Shown: positions 1 through 9,305, numbered from the stretch's first letter. The stretch is DNA of 64,000 nt from Brevundimonas sp. (GCF_027484365.1 NZ_JAIXTC010000002.1:21567-85566), one strand, 5' to 3'. Made by a program: numbers and translations. The notes: generated by a model from the letters alone, not told the origin.

Positions 1-962
1 TCGATCCGCGCGCCCAGCCGGGCCGCCGGACCGTCGACGGACGGGATCAGCAGGGCCATGCGTGGATCATGGCGGATCAGCAGGTCGATCTCGCGCGGCG
101 CGACCATCCTCACCACCGCGGCCAGATTACCGCCCTGGTCCAGCGCCGGCCCGAGAATTTCCGCAAGGGTCGTCCGCGCGCCCAGCTGTTCGCACAGGAT
201 CTGTTCGATCGCGACCATCACCATGGCGCGCGGCGCGCCTTCGGCCGGCGCCCGGTCGGCCAGGTCCATGAGTCGGTCAAGACGTGGCCGCGCCCCCCGG
301 ACGCCCGCCAGGGCCCCGGCCAAGACGCCCCCCATGATGAAGGATCGATCGGGCGCGCCGGCCAGTTTCTGGGCCACATCGGCCAGCGACCGGTTCGCCA
401 GGTCGGGGAAGCTCCCCTTTCGTCCGGCGCTGACGACCCGTTCCATCGCCTGGTCGACGAGCTTCTGGTACTGGCGAATCAGCTCGTGCGAGGCCTGACC
501 GGTGGCCTGGCTTTCGGGGATGGCGACCTTCTGGATCGCGTGCTGCAACTCGACGCCGGAGGCTTCCAATCGCTCGACCAGGTCCGGCCGGTGCAGAAGC
601 TCGAAGACAGTAATCCCGTTCCGTCCCAGCCAGTCTTCGAGCACGCGCCCGATCAGCTCGCGGGCGTGCGGGGCGTAAAGATCCTGGGGGCCGAGGCAGG
701 TCGGACGATCCTCGGCCGAATTGACCAGCCGCTTCTTCGGCGCTTCCGGCGCCCCCTTGGTCAGGACGGTGACGCTGTTGAACACCATCGTGTCCGGATC
801 CAGGGTCTCCTTGGTGACCCGCACGGCCACGGCGTGCTTGTCGCGCAGGACTTCCTCGGCGGTGTCGACGGCGTGCTTGCGCTCTTCCGTCGCCAGCATC
901 AGCGACCACGGCGCGGGCGCTGTCTTGCGGACATAGAGCTCGTAGTGGACGGGTCCGGCCAT
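1..962 (-). CDS. Conserved hypothetical protein, 3' end outside window
   Basis: An uninterrupted reading frame starts at an ATG at 962 (MAGPVHYELY...) and runs off the window's left edge, giving about 320 visible residues. I do not recognise a named domain. No membrane segment or signal peptide is visible. The middle has a long polar helix-rich stretch (around residues 120-200) and then a small Gly/Ala-rich segment, so it looks like a cytoplasmic, largely helical protein. It is transcribed divergently from chvI with about 190 bp between the starts, so promoters for both lie in 963-1150. The length of the open frame and its codon pattern make coding on this strand convincing; function is unknown. 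Confidence 0.7.
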   Translation of the reverse strand, partial: MAGPVHYELYVRKTAPAPWSLMLATEERKHAVDTAEEVLRDKHAVAVRVTKETLDPDTMVFNSVTVLTKGAPEAPKKRLVNSAEDRPTCLGPQDLYAPHARELIGRVLEDWLGRNGITVFELLHRPDLVERLEASGVELQHAIQKVAIPESQATGQASHELIRQYQKLVDQAMERVVSAGRKGSFPDLANRSLADVAQKLAGAPDRSFIMGGVLAGALAGVRGARPRLDRLMDLADRAPAEGAPRAMVMVAIEQILCEQLGARTTLAEILGPALDQGGNLAAVVRMVAPREIDLLIRHDPRMALLIPSVDGPAARLGARI

Positions 963-1150
963 GGCGTCGCTTTCTGCGGTCGTGAAGCCGAGACTAGGCG
1001 CAAAGGCTTTAAGGTCCCGTTTCGCGAACGAAATCTGGTCAGCGCCGGACTGTGGCCGTAAAGTCACCGCGATCGCGGGCGAACGGTTACGCTTGCCGTG
1101 CGTTCAGACGCTCCCGACTTCGGTCAGGATCAGACGAGGAGACCTTCATA

Positions 1151-1855
1151 GTGGCCAACATCACCCTGGTGGACGACGACGAGAACATCGTCGCTTCCGT
1201 GTCGCTGGCTCTCGAGAGCCATGGCCACAAGGTGGTCGCCTATCACGACGGCGCCACCGGCCTTGAAGCGCTGGAGGCCTCGCCGCCCGATCTGGCCATC
1301 CTCGACGTCAAGATGCCCCGGATGGACGGCATGGAGGTGCTGCGCCGCCTGCGCCAGACGTCCCAGATCCCGGTCATCATGCTGACTTCGAAAGACGAGG
1401 AGATCGACGAGATCCTCGGCTTCAACCTCGGCGCAGACGACTATATCCACAAGCCGTTCTCGCAGCGTCTGCTGATCGAGCGGGTCAAGGCCCTGCTGCG
1501 CCGCTCGGGCGGCGACGGCGGCGAGCCCGAGCCCTCGGCCGAGATCTCGGGCAAGGCCATCCGCCGCGGCAAGCTGGTCATGGACCCGGCCCGCCACGAG
1601 AGCACCTGGGACGGCAAGCCGGTCAAGCTGACCGTCACCGAGTTCCTGCTGCTTCAGGCCCTCGCCCAGCGCCCCGGGTTCGTGAAGAGCCGCGACAACC
1701 TGATGGACGCCGCCTACGACGACCAAGTCTATGTCGACGACCGCACCATCGACAGCCACGTCAAGCGCATGCGCAAGAAGTTCCGGGTCGTCGACAACGA
1801 GTTTGACGCGATCGAGACCCTGTATGGCGTCGGTTATCGATACCGCGAGAGCTGA
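1151..1855 (+). CDS. chvI: ChvI-type response regulator (OmpR family)
   Basis: Cytoplasmic DNA-binding response regulator of 234 residues, partner of the ChvG kinase encoded next. The receiver domain (about 1-120) has the acidic pair DDD at 8-10, phospho-acceptor Asp52 in [10 protein letters not shown], and the conserved Lys in the HKPF motif. The C-terminal half is an OmpR winged helix with the [10 protein letters not shown] recognition-helix pattern typical of ChvI. I chose the GTG at 1151 because an AGGAG sits about 10 bases upstream and the family begins with this TLVDDDENI sequence; a longer ATG frame from 1052 lacks family support. The 3' end overlaps chvG by 32 bases. In alphaproteobacteria ChvGI controls envelope, acid and cell-wall stress genes; that role is inferred here from family and gene order. 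Confidence 0.95.
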   Translation: MANITLVDDDENIVASVSLALESHGHKVVAYHDGATGLEALEASPPDLAILDVKMPRMDGMEVLRRLRQTSQIPVIMLTSKDEEIDEILGFNLGADDYIHKPFSQRLLIERVKALLRRSGGDGGEPEPSAEISGKAIRRGKLVMDPARHESTWDGKPVKLTVTEFLLLQALAQRPGFVKSRDNLMDAAYDDQVYVDDRTIDSHVKRMRKKFRVVDNEFDAIETLYGVGYRYRES

Positions 1856-3449
1856 TCCTCCGGAATCGTCCGAGGAGTTGCCGCTGCGCCGCCGCCTGAT
1901 CCGCTTCGGCGGGTCGAGGCTCGGCGGGCTGATCCTCGTCCTGAATCTCATCAGCCTGCTGATTCTGCTCGGCGGGGCCCTGGCGCTCAACGAATGGCGC
2001 ACGGGTCTCGTCCAGGCGCGTCAGGAATCCCTGCTTGGCCAGGCCGAGCTCCTGTCCAAGGTGCTGAGCGACAAAGAATACACGCGGGGCGAGCCTATCC
2101 CCGAGCTGAACCCTGACCAGGCGGCCAAGGTCCTGATCGATCGCTTCGTTCCGGAGGGCCAGCGCGCCCGCATCTTCGACCGCGACGGGGTGCTGCTGGT
2201 CGACAGTTTCGACGTTTCCGACACCATCGACGGCGAACCTCTGCCGCCGGCTCGCCCGGCCGGAACCCCCGCGCCGCCGGACACGGGGGCGGACAAGGCG
2301 GCGACCACGCTCGAGAACGCCAATGTCGCCCTTGAGGACGAAATTCTCGCCGCCCTCGCCGGTGATCCGCAGACCACGGTCCGGCGCTCGGAGAGCGGCG
2401 AGAGGGTGGTGTCCGTCTCCCTGCCCATCCGCCATGTCCAGCAGGTCCTGGGAGTCCTGACGCTGGAGGCCAATGACGTCGACCAGATCCTGGACGCCCA
2501 GCGTCGCGCCCTGATCCCCTTCGCCCTGGTCGCCCTGGCCGTGAACCTGCTGGCCTCGCTGCTTCTGCACCTGTTCGTCGCCCGACCCGTCATGCGGCTG
2601 TCGGCGGCGGCGGATCAGGTCCGGCTGCAACGCGCCCGCGCCATCTCCCTGCCGGATCTGGAAGACCGCCGCGACGAGATCGGCGACCTCGCCCGGTCGC
2701 TGGAATCCATGACCGACACCCTGTCGACCCGGATGGACGCCATCGAGCGGTTCGCCGCCGATGTGTCCCACGAGATCAAGAACCCCCTGACCTCGATCCG
2801 CTCGGCGCTGGAGACCCTGGATCTGGTTCAGGACCAGGACAAGCGCGATCGCCTGACCGCCGTCCTGCAACAGGACGTGCGTCGTCTGGATCGGCTGATC
2901 ACCGACATCTCCAACGCCTCGCGCCTCGATGCGGAGCTGTCGCGGGACCGGCCGCGCCCCGTCGACCTGTCCGCCCTCCTGACCGATATCGTCGGGGTCT
3001 ATGAGACCACCTCCAAGCCGGGCGAGGCGCCGGTGGCGTTGGACATCGCGCTTGATGCCCCGGCGCGGGTCATGGGCCGCGACGGGCCTCTGGGGCAGGT
3101 CTTCCGCAACCTGATCGACAATGCCCGTTCATTCAGCCCCGCCGGCGCCTCGGTCCGCGTCAGCGTCATCCGCGACGACCTAGACGCCCTGCCTCTGCAT
3201 GTGCGGGTCGAGGATGACGGCCCCGGCATCCCGGCCGACAACCTCGAGACGGTGTTCGAGCGCTTCTATACCTCCCGGCCCCGGGGCGCGGCCTTCGGGT
3301 CCAACTCCGGCCTCGGCCTGTCGATCGTGCGCCAGATCGTCGAGGCGCATGGCGGCCGGGTCACGGCCACAAACCGGCTGGACGCTTCGGGCGCGGTCGA
3401 GGGCGCGCGGTTCGAGGTGGCCCTCCCTGCCGCCGGCCGCAGGGCTTGA
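1824..3449 (+). CDS. chvG: ChvG-type membrane sensor histidine kinase
   Basis: Inner-membrane sensor kinase, 541 residues from the ATG at 1824, which lies inside chvI. Domains in order: a short cytoplasmic tail, transmembrane segment about 34-54, a periplasmic sensor region about 55-225 carrying a Pro/Ala-rich low-complexity insert near 140-165, a second transmembrane segment about 229-254, HAMP linker, H-box with His316 in [11 protein letters not shown], then an HATPase domain with N, G1 (DDGPGIP) and G2 (GLGLS) boxes. The family phosphorylates ChvI. The 32-base overlap with chvI and the 4-base overlap with the HPr kinase gene imply translational coupling. In Rhizobiales a periplasmic inhibitor, ExoR, acts on ChvG; no such gene is visible nearby. 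Confidence 0.95.
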   Translation: MASVIDTARADPPESSEELPLRRRLIRFGGSRLGGLILVLNLISLLILLGGALALNEWRTGLVQARQESLLGQAELLSKVLSDKEYTRGEPIPELNPDQAAKVLIDRFVPEGQRARIFDRDGVLLVDSFDVSDTIDGEPLPPARPAGTPAPPDTGADKAATTLENANVALEDEILAALAGDPQTTVRRSESGERVVSVSLPIRHVQQVLGVLTLEANDVDQILDAQRRALIPFALVALAVNLLASLLLHLFVARPVMRLSAAADQVRLQRARAISLPDLEDRRDEIGDLARSLESMTDTLSTRMDAIERFAADVSHEIKNPLTSIRSALETLDLVQDQDKRDRLTAVLQQDVRRLDRLITDISNASRLDAELSRDRPRPVDLSALLTDIVGVYETTSKPGEAPVALDIALDAPARVMGRDGPLGQVFRNLIDNARSFSPAGASVRVSVIRDDLDALPLHVRVEDDGPGIPADNLETVFERFYTSRPRGAAFGSNSGLGLSIVRQIVEAHGGRVTATNRLDASGAVEGARFEVALPAAGRRA

Positions 3450-3868
3450 ACCCGCCCATCCATGCGACGTCGGTCGCCCGGCCCGGTCCGGGCGGCTGGC
3501 GCGGCGTCCTGCTGCGGGGCCCGTCCGGATCGGGGAAGAGCGACATGGCCCTGCGCCTGATCGACGCGGGCTGGCGTCTCGTCGCCGACGATTACAGCCA
3601 TGTATGGGCCTCCGGCGATGTCCTCCATGCCTGCGCCCCGGACCGGATCGCCGGACGGATCGAAGCGCGGGGGCTGGGGCTCGTGGATGTAGCGACACGG
3701 CCTGTGGTGCGGGTTTCCCTTCTGGTCGACTGCGTGCAGGCCACGCCTGAACGACTGCCCGAACCGGTGTTCGAGACCGTGGCGGGGGTGCGACTGCCGC
3801 GTCTGGTTCTGGACATCCGGCCGGCCTCAGCGGTCCGGACTCTGGCCCTCGCGATCGACCGGCTTTAA
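3446..3868 (+). CDS. hprK: HPr kinase/phosphorylase, short alphaproteobacterial form
   Basis: Encodes 140 residues corresponding only to the C-terminal catalytic domain of HPrK; the N-terminal domain of the Firmicutes enzyme is absent, as is normal in alphaproteobacteria. Visible features are a Walker A motif GPSGSGKS near residue 27, the ADDY acidic motif, and the IEARGLGLVDV stretch that matches the HPrK signature. The enzyme phosphorylates and dephosphorylates HPr on its regulatory Ser, here Ser48 of the HPr encoded about 530 bp downstream. The start is a TTG at 3446 that overlaps the chvG TGA stop (TTGA), so it depends on coupling to chvG. A 109-bp gene-free gap follows before the EIIA gene; rapZ, often found there in related orders, is missing. 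Confidence 0.92.
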   Translation: MNPPIHATSVARPGPGGWRGVLLRGPSGSGKSDMALRLIDAGWRLVADDYSHVWASGDVLHACAPDRIAGRIEARGLGLVDVATRPVVRVSLLVDCVQATPERLPEPVFETVAGVRLPRLVLDIRPASAVRTLALAIDRL

Positions 3869-3977
3869 TCCCGCACCGGTTTGGCCTATCTAGGCCCGCT
3901 TGGGCTGGAGCGGGGGCTTCCGGGCCACGGCATAGGGGATACCCAGCGTTGCAGACGCTTTCCAGGATCGGCACGGC

Positions 3978-4382
3978 ATGATCGGCCTCGTGATCGTCAC
4001 CCACGGTGGCCTCGCGTCCGAATTCCTGTCCGCCATGGAGCATGTGGTCGGCCCCCAGCGCGGGGTCGCGGCCATCTGTATCGGGCCCGAGGATGACATG
4101 GAGCGGCGCCGTCGTGACATCGTCGACGCCGCCGCCGCCGTCGACGACGGCTCGGGCGTCATCCTTCTGACCGACATGTTCGGCGGCACGCCGTCGAACC
4201 TCGCCATCTCGGTGATGGAGCAGACCCATGCCGAGGTCATCGCGGGGTTGAACCTGCCCATGCTGATCAAATTGGCCAGCGTGCGCGGACGCGAAACGCT
4301 TGAGACCTGCGTCGCCCACGCCCAGGACGCAGGCCGCAAATACATCTCCGTGGCCTCCTGGGTCCTGGCGGGCGAGAAATAG
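3978..4382 (+). CDS. PTS EIIA component, mannose family (regulatory PTS)
   Basis: A 134-residue cytoplasmic EIIA of the mannose (ManX) type. Phospho-acceptor His9 lies in the N-terminal VTHGG motif, and the TDMFGGTPSN segment that shapes the active site is intact. No EIIB, EIIC or EIID sugar-transport gene is near, so it most likely serves the regulatory PTS that takes phosphate from EI-Ntr through HPr rather than transporting sugar. It is followed after 14 bases by the HPr gene and preceded by hprK in the same direction. The ATG at 3978 gives the expected family N-terminus. Exact target proteins cannot be read from the sequence. Confidence 0.93.
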   Translation: MIGLVIVTHGGLASEFLSAMEHVVGPQRGVAAICIGPEDDMERRRRDIVDAAAAVDDGSGVILLTDMFGGTPSNLAISVMEQTHAEVIAGLNLPMLIKLASVRGRETLETCVAHAQDAGRKYISVASWVLAGEK

Positions 4383-4396
4383 CCTTGGGCGAGACG

Positions 4397-4672
4397 ATGC
4401 CGACCGCGAAGGCGACCGCGAACATCTGCAACACCCGGGGGCTCCATGCCCGGGCCTCCGCCAAATTCGTCAAGCTGGCGTCCAGCTTCGAGGCCGAGAT
4501 CCATGTGACCCGCGACGGCGTCACCGTCGACGCCCGCTCGATCATGGGTCTTCTGATGCTCGGCGCCGGGAACGGTTGCTCGATCGAGATCACCGCCGAA
4601 GGCTCCGACGCCCGGGAGGCTATCGACGCCCTCGGCGACCTGGTCGCCCGCAAGTTCGACGAGGACAGCTGA
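4397..4672 (+). CDS. ptsH: HPr phosphocarrier protein (PTS-Ntr)
   Basis: A 91-residue HPr. Catalytic His17 is in the GLHARAS motif and regulatory Ser48 in ARSIMGLLML, the site expected to be modified by the HPrK encoded upstream. The ATG at 4397 gives a normal HPr N-terminus; a TTG at 4385 is an in-frame alternative adding four residues. It ends the chvI-chvG-hprK-EIIA-HPr run and converges on trhO only 25 bases away, with a small CGGGC/GCCCG hairpin at 4684-4696 between or overlapping the two stops. With EIIA it forms the tail of the nitrogen-type phosphorelay; the first enzyme, PtsP, is not in this window. Confidence 0.95.
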   Translation: MPTAKATANICNTRGLHARASAKFVKLASSFEAEIHVTRDGVTVDARSIMGLLMLGAGNGCSIEITAEGSDAREAIDALGDLVARKFDEDS

Positions 4673-4697
4673 CCTGTCGGGGGCGGGCCTGGCCCGT

Positions 4698-5657
4698 TCA
4701 GTCCGATGTCGGGCCCTGCTTCGCCCCGATGTGGGCGATCCCCAGCCTCTCCGCGATCCTGACCTGACGATCCCGTTCCCGTGCGGCCTGTCTCTGCGCT
4801 TCGGTCCGGGTGTCATGGCATCGCGCGCAGCAGACGCCCTCGACATAGAGGGGCGACGTCCGGCCCTCCGGGCTGACCGGCATCCGGCAGCCCCGGCAGA
4901 GGGTGTGCGTCCCCTCGGCCAGTCCGGGCCCGACCGCGACCCGTTCGTCGAAGACGAAGCATTCGCCGTTCCACAGGCTTTCGGCCTCCGGCACCGTCTC
5001 CAGATAGCGCAGGATCCCGCCCTGCAGATGGAAGACGTCGGTCACCCCTTCCGACTTCAGGAAGGCCGTCGACTTCTCGCAGCGGATGCCGCCGGTGCAG
5101 TACATGGCCACCTTCGGCGGGTTCGGCCCCATCTCCCGTTTCCGGGCGAGCAGGGCCCGCCCTTCGGTCCGGAACCACTCCGGAAAATCGCGGAACGACC
5201 GCGTGTTCGGCTGCACCGCCCCGGCAAAGGCCCCGACCTCGCCCTCGTAGTCGTTACGCGTGTCGATCACGATCGTGTCCGGATCGGCGATCAGGGCGTT
5301 CCAGTCCTCGGGCGCAACATAGGTCCCGGCGTTCATGGCCGGCTCCAGGTCGGGCAGGCCCAGGGTGACTATCTCGGGCTTCACCCGGACCTTCAGCCGA
5401 TGGAACGGCATCCGTTCGGCGGAGGAATATTTGACGTCGGTCCCGGCGAAGCCGGGCAGGGCGGTCAGGCTGGCGATCACCCGCGCGATCGCCCCGGCCG
5501 GACCCGCGATGGTCCCGTTCACGCCCTCGCAGGCCACCAGCAGGGTGCCGCGCACGTCCTCGCCACAGAGATCCTCCAGGAGATCTCGCAGGGCAGCGGG
5601 ATCGGCCACCGAAGCGAACCGGTAAAGGGCCGCGACGCGCAAAGCTGAGTCACTCAT
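4698..5657 (-). CDS. trhO: tRNA uridine(34) hydroxylase, rhodanese domain
   Basis: Oxygen-dependent hydroxylase that makes 5-hydroxyuridine at tRNA position 34 (TrhO/YceA family). The 319-residue product has the N-terminal acylphosphatase-like domain (about 1-95, with the [10 protein letters not shown] motif), a rhodanese domain (about 120-215) with active-site Cys187 in the CTGGIR loop, and a C-terminal Cys-rich tail with CRGC and CARC pairs. I used the ATG at 5657 ([11 protein letters not shown]): the frame stays open further upstream, but that extension runs into tRNA-Ala and has no family match. It reads away from the tRNA gene on the same strand and converges with ptsH. Confidence 0.93.
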   Translation of the reverse strand: MSDSALRVAALYRFASVADPAALRDLLEDLCGEDVRGTLLVACEGVNGTIAGPAGAIARVIASLTALPGFAGTDVKYSSAERMPFHRLKVRVKPEIVTLGLPDLEPAMNAGTYVAPEDWNALIADPDTIVIDTRNDYEGEVGAFAGAVQPNTRSFRDFPEWFRTEGRALLARKREMGPNPPKVAMYCTGGIRCEKSTAFLKSEGVTDVFHLQGGILRYLETVPEAESLWNGECFVFDERVAVGPGLAEGTHTLCRGCRMPVSPEGRTSPLYVEGVCCARCHDTRTEAQRQAARERDRQVRIAERLGIAHIGAKQGPTSD

Positions 5658-5708
5658 GGCTGAAATCCTGACCGCCAGTCCTGCGAAGCGCGTCAGCGCG
5701 AAGCAGGA

Positions 5709-5784
<76 letters not shown>

Positions 5785-5936
5785 GTTTTCCGGGTGACAG
5801 GCGAGGGCGGGACATAGGCGGGCGCGAGGCGCGGTGTCAATCTCTGCGGTATCGGCGCCTGCGACCACGCAAAACCTTGGCCTTCCGCGGTCCGACGGCT
5901 AGAACCGACCTTCCCCCTCTTTCAGGAGTTCCCCGA

Positions 5937-6242
5937 ATGGGCGAAGCGATCGTCTGGCTCATCAACGCCATCATCAGCCTGATGACCTGGTTCATCATCG
6001 GCTCGGCGATCCTCAGCTGGCTGTTCGCCTTCGATGTGATCAACCACCGCAATCGCTTCGTGAACCAGCTGGCCGGATTCCTCGACGCGGTCACGCGGCC
6101 CCTGATGGAGCCGTTCCGGCGGATCATCCCGCCCCTGGGGGGCATCGACATCTCGCCGATCGTCGTGTTGCTGCTGCTGAACTTCGCCCGGATCGCCTTC
6201 AACAACATGGCCGCCGGGCCGATTATCGCCGTCCTCGGCTAG
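5937..6242 (+). CDS. YggT family membrane protein
   Basis: A 101-residue inner-membrane protein with two hydrophobic segments (about 5-30 and 78-100) separated by the family's conserved loop containing TRPLMEPFRRIIPPLGGIDISP. YggT proteins are linked to osmotic tolerance and, in some bacteria, to cell-envelope or division functions, but their biochemical activity is unknown. The ATG at 5937 has a good CAGGAG site about 9 bases upstream; further upstream codons in this frame have no family support. It stands alone between tRNA-Ala and a hydroxyacyl-CoA dehydrogenase, followed by a GGAAAA/TTTTCC inverted repeat that may end its transcript. Confidence 0.9.
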   Translation: MGEAIVWLINAIISLMTWFIIGSAILSWLFAFDVINHRNRFVNQLAGFLDAVTRPLMEPFRRIIPPLGGIDISPIVVLLLLNFARIAFNNMAAGPIIAVLG

Positions 6243-6248
6243 AGCCGG

Positions 6249-6278
6249 ATCCGGAAAATTGTGCGCGGTTTTCCGGAT
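6249..6278. repeat. Short inverted repeat, GGAAAA...TTTTCC type
   Basis: ATCCGGAAAA and TTTTCCGGAT form a perfect 10-bp inverted repeat around a 10-base loop (TTGTGCGCGG), seven bases after the yggT stop. A degenerate relative with a GTGTGAAGCGG loop lies near 47092-47119. The pair looks like members of a dispersed intergenic family; here it could also act as a weak bidirectional terminator. Confidence 0.6.
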
Positions 6279-6408
6279 GGGTCCGGCGTCCGCATGACGC
6301 CAGGGCCGTGGCGCAGGCGCCGCACTGCGACATTCCAGCCTTGCGCCGCGCCCGGACGCTCTTAAGGTGCGGTCGCCCGGGCGAGACGCCGCTTCTGACC
6401 ACGACTTC

Positions 6409-7290
6409 ATGACCTCCACGATCAAAACAGTCGCCGTGATCGGCGCCGGGCAGATGGGCGTCGGCATCGCCCACGCCGTGGCCCTGGGCGGATATCAGGT
6501 GCGGCTGTACGACCTGGTCGCCGACCGTCTGCCCCTGGCGATCGGCGTGATCGGCGCCTCCCTGGCCCGCCAGGTCGAGCGCGGGACGGTCACCCGGGCC
6601 CAGGCCGATGCGGCCCTCGCCAATATCTCCGGGGTGGAGACCCTGGCCGAGGCCGGCAAGGCCGATCTGGTCATCGAGGCCGCCGTCGAGGACGAGGCGA
6701 TCAAGAAGGCCGTGTTCGCCGAACTGGTCCCGCATCTCGGCGCCAACACCGTTCTGGCCTCCAACACCTCCTCCATCTCGATCACCCGTCTGGCGTCCGC
6801 CACCGACCGGCCCGACCGGTTCATCGGCCTGCATTTCATGAAGCCGGCGCCGGTGATGAAACTGGTGGAGATCATCCGCGGCATCGCCACCTCGGCCGCC
6901 ACCTACGACGCCGCCGTCGCCTTCGCCGAGAGCCTGGGCAAGACCACGACCAATGCCGAGGACTTCCCCGCCTTCATCGTCAACCGCATCCTGGTGCCGA
7001 TGATCAACGAGGCGATCTATGTCCTCTATGAAGGCGTCGGCAACGTCGCCTCGATCGACAAGGCGCTCAAGCTGGGCGCCAACCACCCGATGGGGCCGCT
7101 GGAGCTGGCCGACTTCATGGGTCTGGACGTCGTCCTGGCCATCATGAATGTGCTGTACGAAGGCCTGGCTGACAGCAAATACCGGCCCTGTCCCCTGCTG
7201 GTGAAATATGTCGAGGCCGGCTGGCTGGGGCGCAAGTCCGGCCGCGGCTTCTACGACTATTCCGGCGACGCGCCGGTCCCGACCCGCTGA
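6409..7290 (+). CDS. 3-hydroxyacyl-CoA (3-hydroxybutyryl-CoA) dehydrogenase
   Basis: A 293-residue cytoplasmic NAD(P)-dependent dehydrogenase that interconverts 3-hydroxybutyryl-CoA and acetoacetyl-CoA. The N-terminal Rossmann fold has the GAGQMGVGIAH dinucleotide loop. The segment IGLHFMKPAPVMKLVEII carries the catalytic His, whose Glu partner is in the MKLVEI part, and the C-terminal HAD domain ends with the GRKSGRGFYDY motif. The length is normal for the monofunctional enzyme, not the FadB fusion. The start ATG at 6409 matches the family. It may act in butyrate/PHA or fatty-acid metabolism; a PHA depolymerase lies 15 kb away. Its stop overlaps the ATG of the next gene (TGATG). Confidence 0.93.
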   Translation: MTSTIKTVAVIGAGQMGVGIAHAVALGGYQVRLYDLVADRLPLAIGVIGASLARQVERGTVTRAQADAALANISGVETLAEAGKADLVIEAAVEDEAIKKAVFAELVPHLGANTVLASNTSSISITRLASATDRPDRFIGLHFMKPAPVMKLVEIIRGIATSAATYDAAVAFAESLGKTTTNAEDFPAFIVNRILVPMINEAIYVLYEGVGNVASIDKALKLGANHPMGPLELADFMGLDVVLAIMNVLYEGLADSKYRPCPLLVKYVEAGWLGRKSGRGFYDYSGDAPVPTR

Positions 7291-7847
7291 TGGCCCGTTT
7301 CGACACCCCCGCCGACCTGCCGGGCCAGGCGCCGGTCATCTGGCGCCGGACCCGGGCGGCGATCCCGCTCGCAGCCCTGGCCGGCGTCCTGTGGCCGCCA
7401 CTGGTCCTCACCCTGCTGATCTGGCCTCCGCAGAACTGGATTCCGGGCCAGGACATCGACTGGCGTCTGACAGTTCTGGTGATCGGCATGATCGCCGTCC
7501 CCGTGGGCCTGTGGTCGATCCGGCGCGAGCGCGACCGTCGGGGCCGCCCGGCCTCGCGTCTCGGCGTCGTGTGGCGCTTCATGCTGTATGGCGGCCTGCT
7601 GGCCGCTGCCGCCCAGACGGTGCTGGCCCTGGCCATGATGGTCTATGGCATGATCCAGTCGGGCAGCGTCGGCCAGGGCGTCGGCGCGACCGAGACCACC
7701 CTGCTGATCTACGGCGTTGCCGGCCTGCCGGTCGCGATCCTGGTCGGGGTCAGCTATGCCCTCTGGGCGGGCCTTTGCGCCGCCTTTATCGCCTTCATCC
7801 CCGCGCCGGAGAAGGTGAAGGACCGGCTGGGCGTGCTCGGCGGCTGA
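7290..7847 (+). CDS. Four-helix membrane protein, unknown function
   Basis: 185 residues with about four hydrophobic segments (roughly 25-48, 58-76, 93-118 and 130-165) and a charged RRERDRRGR loop between the second and third. I do not recognise the family. The ATG overlaps the dehydrogenase stop by one base, so the two are probably cotranscribed, but this need not mean shared function. The second hydrophobic segment and flanking basic residues suggest an inner-membrane protein with the N-terminus inside. No catalytic motif is visible. Confidence 0.75.
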   Translation: MARFDTPADLPGQAPVIWRRTRAAIPLAALAGVLWPPLVLTLLIWPPQNWIPGQDIDWRLTVLVIGMIAVPVGLWSIRRERDRRGRPASRLGVVWRFMLYGGLLAAAAQTVLALAMMVYGMIQSGSVGQGVGATETTLLIYGVAGLPVAILVGVSYALWAGLCAAFIAFIPAPEKVKDRLGVLGG

Positions 7848-7930
7848 TCCGAGGCTGAGCGGGCGGTTTACGCCCGGCGGCTTTGCGCTAGAGTTCGTTC
7901 CATCGTCTGCTTTGGGGGAAGCGCAGGGCC

Positions 7931-9169
7931 ATGTCCGAAGTCGAAATTCAGCCTCAGACGGCTGCCGTAGGCTTGGCGCCGACCGGGTCGAAAGACCGCA
8001 TCTTCCAGCTGGACGTCCTGCGCGGCTGGGCGATCCTCGGGATCCTGGCCGTCAACGCCATCGCCTTCGCCTGGCCTTTCCAGGTCATGATGTCCGAGGC
8101 GCCGCCTCCGGGCGCGACCGGCCGGGCCGATCTGATCGGCGTGTGGGTGACCGACGTCTTCTTCCACGACAAGTTCCGCACCCTCTTCACCATGCTCTTC
8201 GGCGTGTCGATCTTTCTGGTCGGCGGCGAGAAGAACGACGAATCGCGTGGCTCCCTGCTCTGGCGTCGCCTGCTGTGGCTGGGCCTGTTCGGTCTGCTGC
8301 ACGGCGTCGTGCTCTGGTACGGCGATATCCTGCTCCACTACGCCTACTGCGGCCTCCTGATGATGATGATGCGCTCCTGGAGCGCCCGGCGGCTGCTGTG
8401 GATCGGCGGCGGTGTGACCCTGTTGTGGGCCGTCGTCGCTGCGGTCGCCTCCTGGGGTATGGCCAATCTGCCGGCCGAGGTCGCCGCCCAGATGGAGGCC
8501 GCCCGCCCGGTCGCGAGCCCCGAAGCCATCGCCGAGGCCGTGGCCCTCTACCGGTCCGGCTGGCCGGCCGGTCTCATGGAGAACATCGAGGTCTGGGCGA
8601 CCTTCCAGCTGATGGCCAGCCCGTTCCTGATTCCGGTGACTGTGCCGCTGATGATGCTGGGTCTGGGCCTGTTCAAGTCAGGCTATCTGATCGGTCGTGC
8701 ACCCCTGTGGACCTACGCCCTCGTCATCCTGATCGGCGGCGCCAATCTGGCGGCCTTCGCCGTCTGGGGCTGGCAGGACACAATGGCCGGGGAGGGCGAT
8801 CCGACCCGTGGCCTGGCGGGGGCCGCGAGCGGCGCGGCCTTCCTGATCACCCTCTTCTACGTCAGCGTGCTGATCCTTCTGGTGCGTTTCGGTCTCAGGC
8901 CGCTGGTCGCCTGGCTGGCGCCGGTCGGCCGGATGGCCTTCACCAACTACCTGACCCAGACCCTCATCATGGTCACCCTCTACTACGGGCCGTGGGGGCC
9001 GATGTGGATGGGCCAGCACGGTCCGGCCCAGATGTGGGCGGTGGTCGGCGCGGTCTGGGCGGCCCAAATCGTCTGGTCGCCGCTGTGGCTGTCGGTCTTC
9101 TCGATGGGGCCGCTCGAATGGATCTGGCGCTGCCTGACCTATGGACGGATGGTGCCGCTGAGGAAGTAG
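7931..9169 (+). CDS. DUF418 (YeiB-like) integral membrane protein
   Basis: A 412-residue polytopic inner-membrane protein. The N-terminus RIFQLDVLRGWAILGIL and the motif around DKFRTLFTMLFGVSIF are typical of the YeiB/DUF418 family, which is distantly related to membrane acyltransferases. The C-terminal DUF418 half contains VGRMAFTNYLTQT and ends GPLEWIWRCLTYGRMVPLRK, the usual family tail. Around ten hydrophobic segments can be counted. Substrate and reaction are unknown for the family. The start at 7931 gives a short polar leader before the first helix. Downstream lies an inverted-repeat element and then hisS in the same direction. Confidence 0.88.
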   Translation: MSEVEIQPQTAAVGLAPTGSKDRIFQLDVLRGWAILGILAVNAIAFAWPFQVMMSEAPPPGATGRADLIGVWVTDVFFHDKFRTLFTMLFGVSIFLVGGEKNDESRGSLLWRRLLWLGLFGLLHGVVLWYGDILLHYAYCGLLMMMMRSWSARRLLWIGGGVTLLWAVVAAVASWGMANLPAEVAAQMEAARPVASPEAIAEAVALYRSGWPAGLMENIEVWATFQLMASPFLIPVTVPLMMLGLGLFKSGYLIGRAPLWTYALVILIGGANLAAFAVWGWQDTMAGEGDPTRGLAGAASGAAFLITLFYVSVLILLVRFGLRPLVAWLAPVGRMAFTNYLTQTLIMVTLYYGPWGPMWMGQHGPAQMWAVVGAVWAAQIVWSPLWLSVFSMGPLEWIWRCLTYGRMVPLRK

Positions 9170-9172
9170 GGC

Positions 9173-9291
9173 AGTGGCGAGTGAGGAGTGACGAATGGCG
9201 AGGTCCGCTCCGGACCATCGCGCGTCCCCGGTCACCCCGGGCGTTGGAAGAGCGCCTTGAACTCGCCACTCGCCACTCGCCACTCGTCACT
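9173..9291. repeat. Imperfect long inverted repeat upstream of hisS
   Basis: Bases 9173-9202 (AGTGGCGAGTGAGGAGTGAC...) and 9262-9291 (three tandem CTCGCCA-type units) are inverted copies with 25 of 30 positions matching, most mismatches being compatible with G-U pairing. The loop has a further GGTCC/GGACC hairpin. It fills nearly all of the gap between the DUF418 gene and hisS, so it would be in the hisS leader if transcribed from upstream. It resembles a MITE-like or REP-like intergenic element. Confidence 0.6.
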
Positions 9292-9305
9292 CTAGAACGC
9301 CGTCC

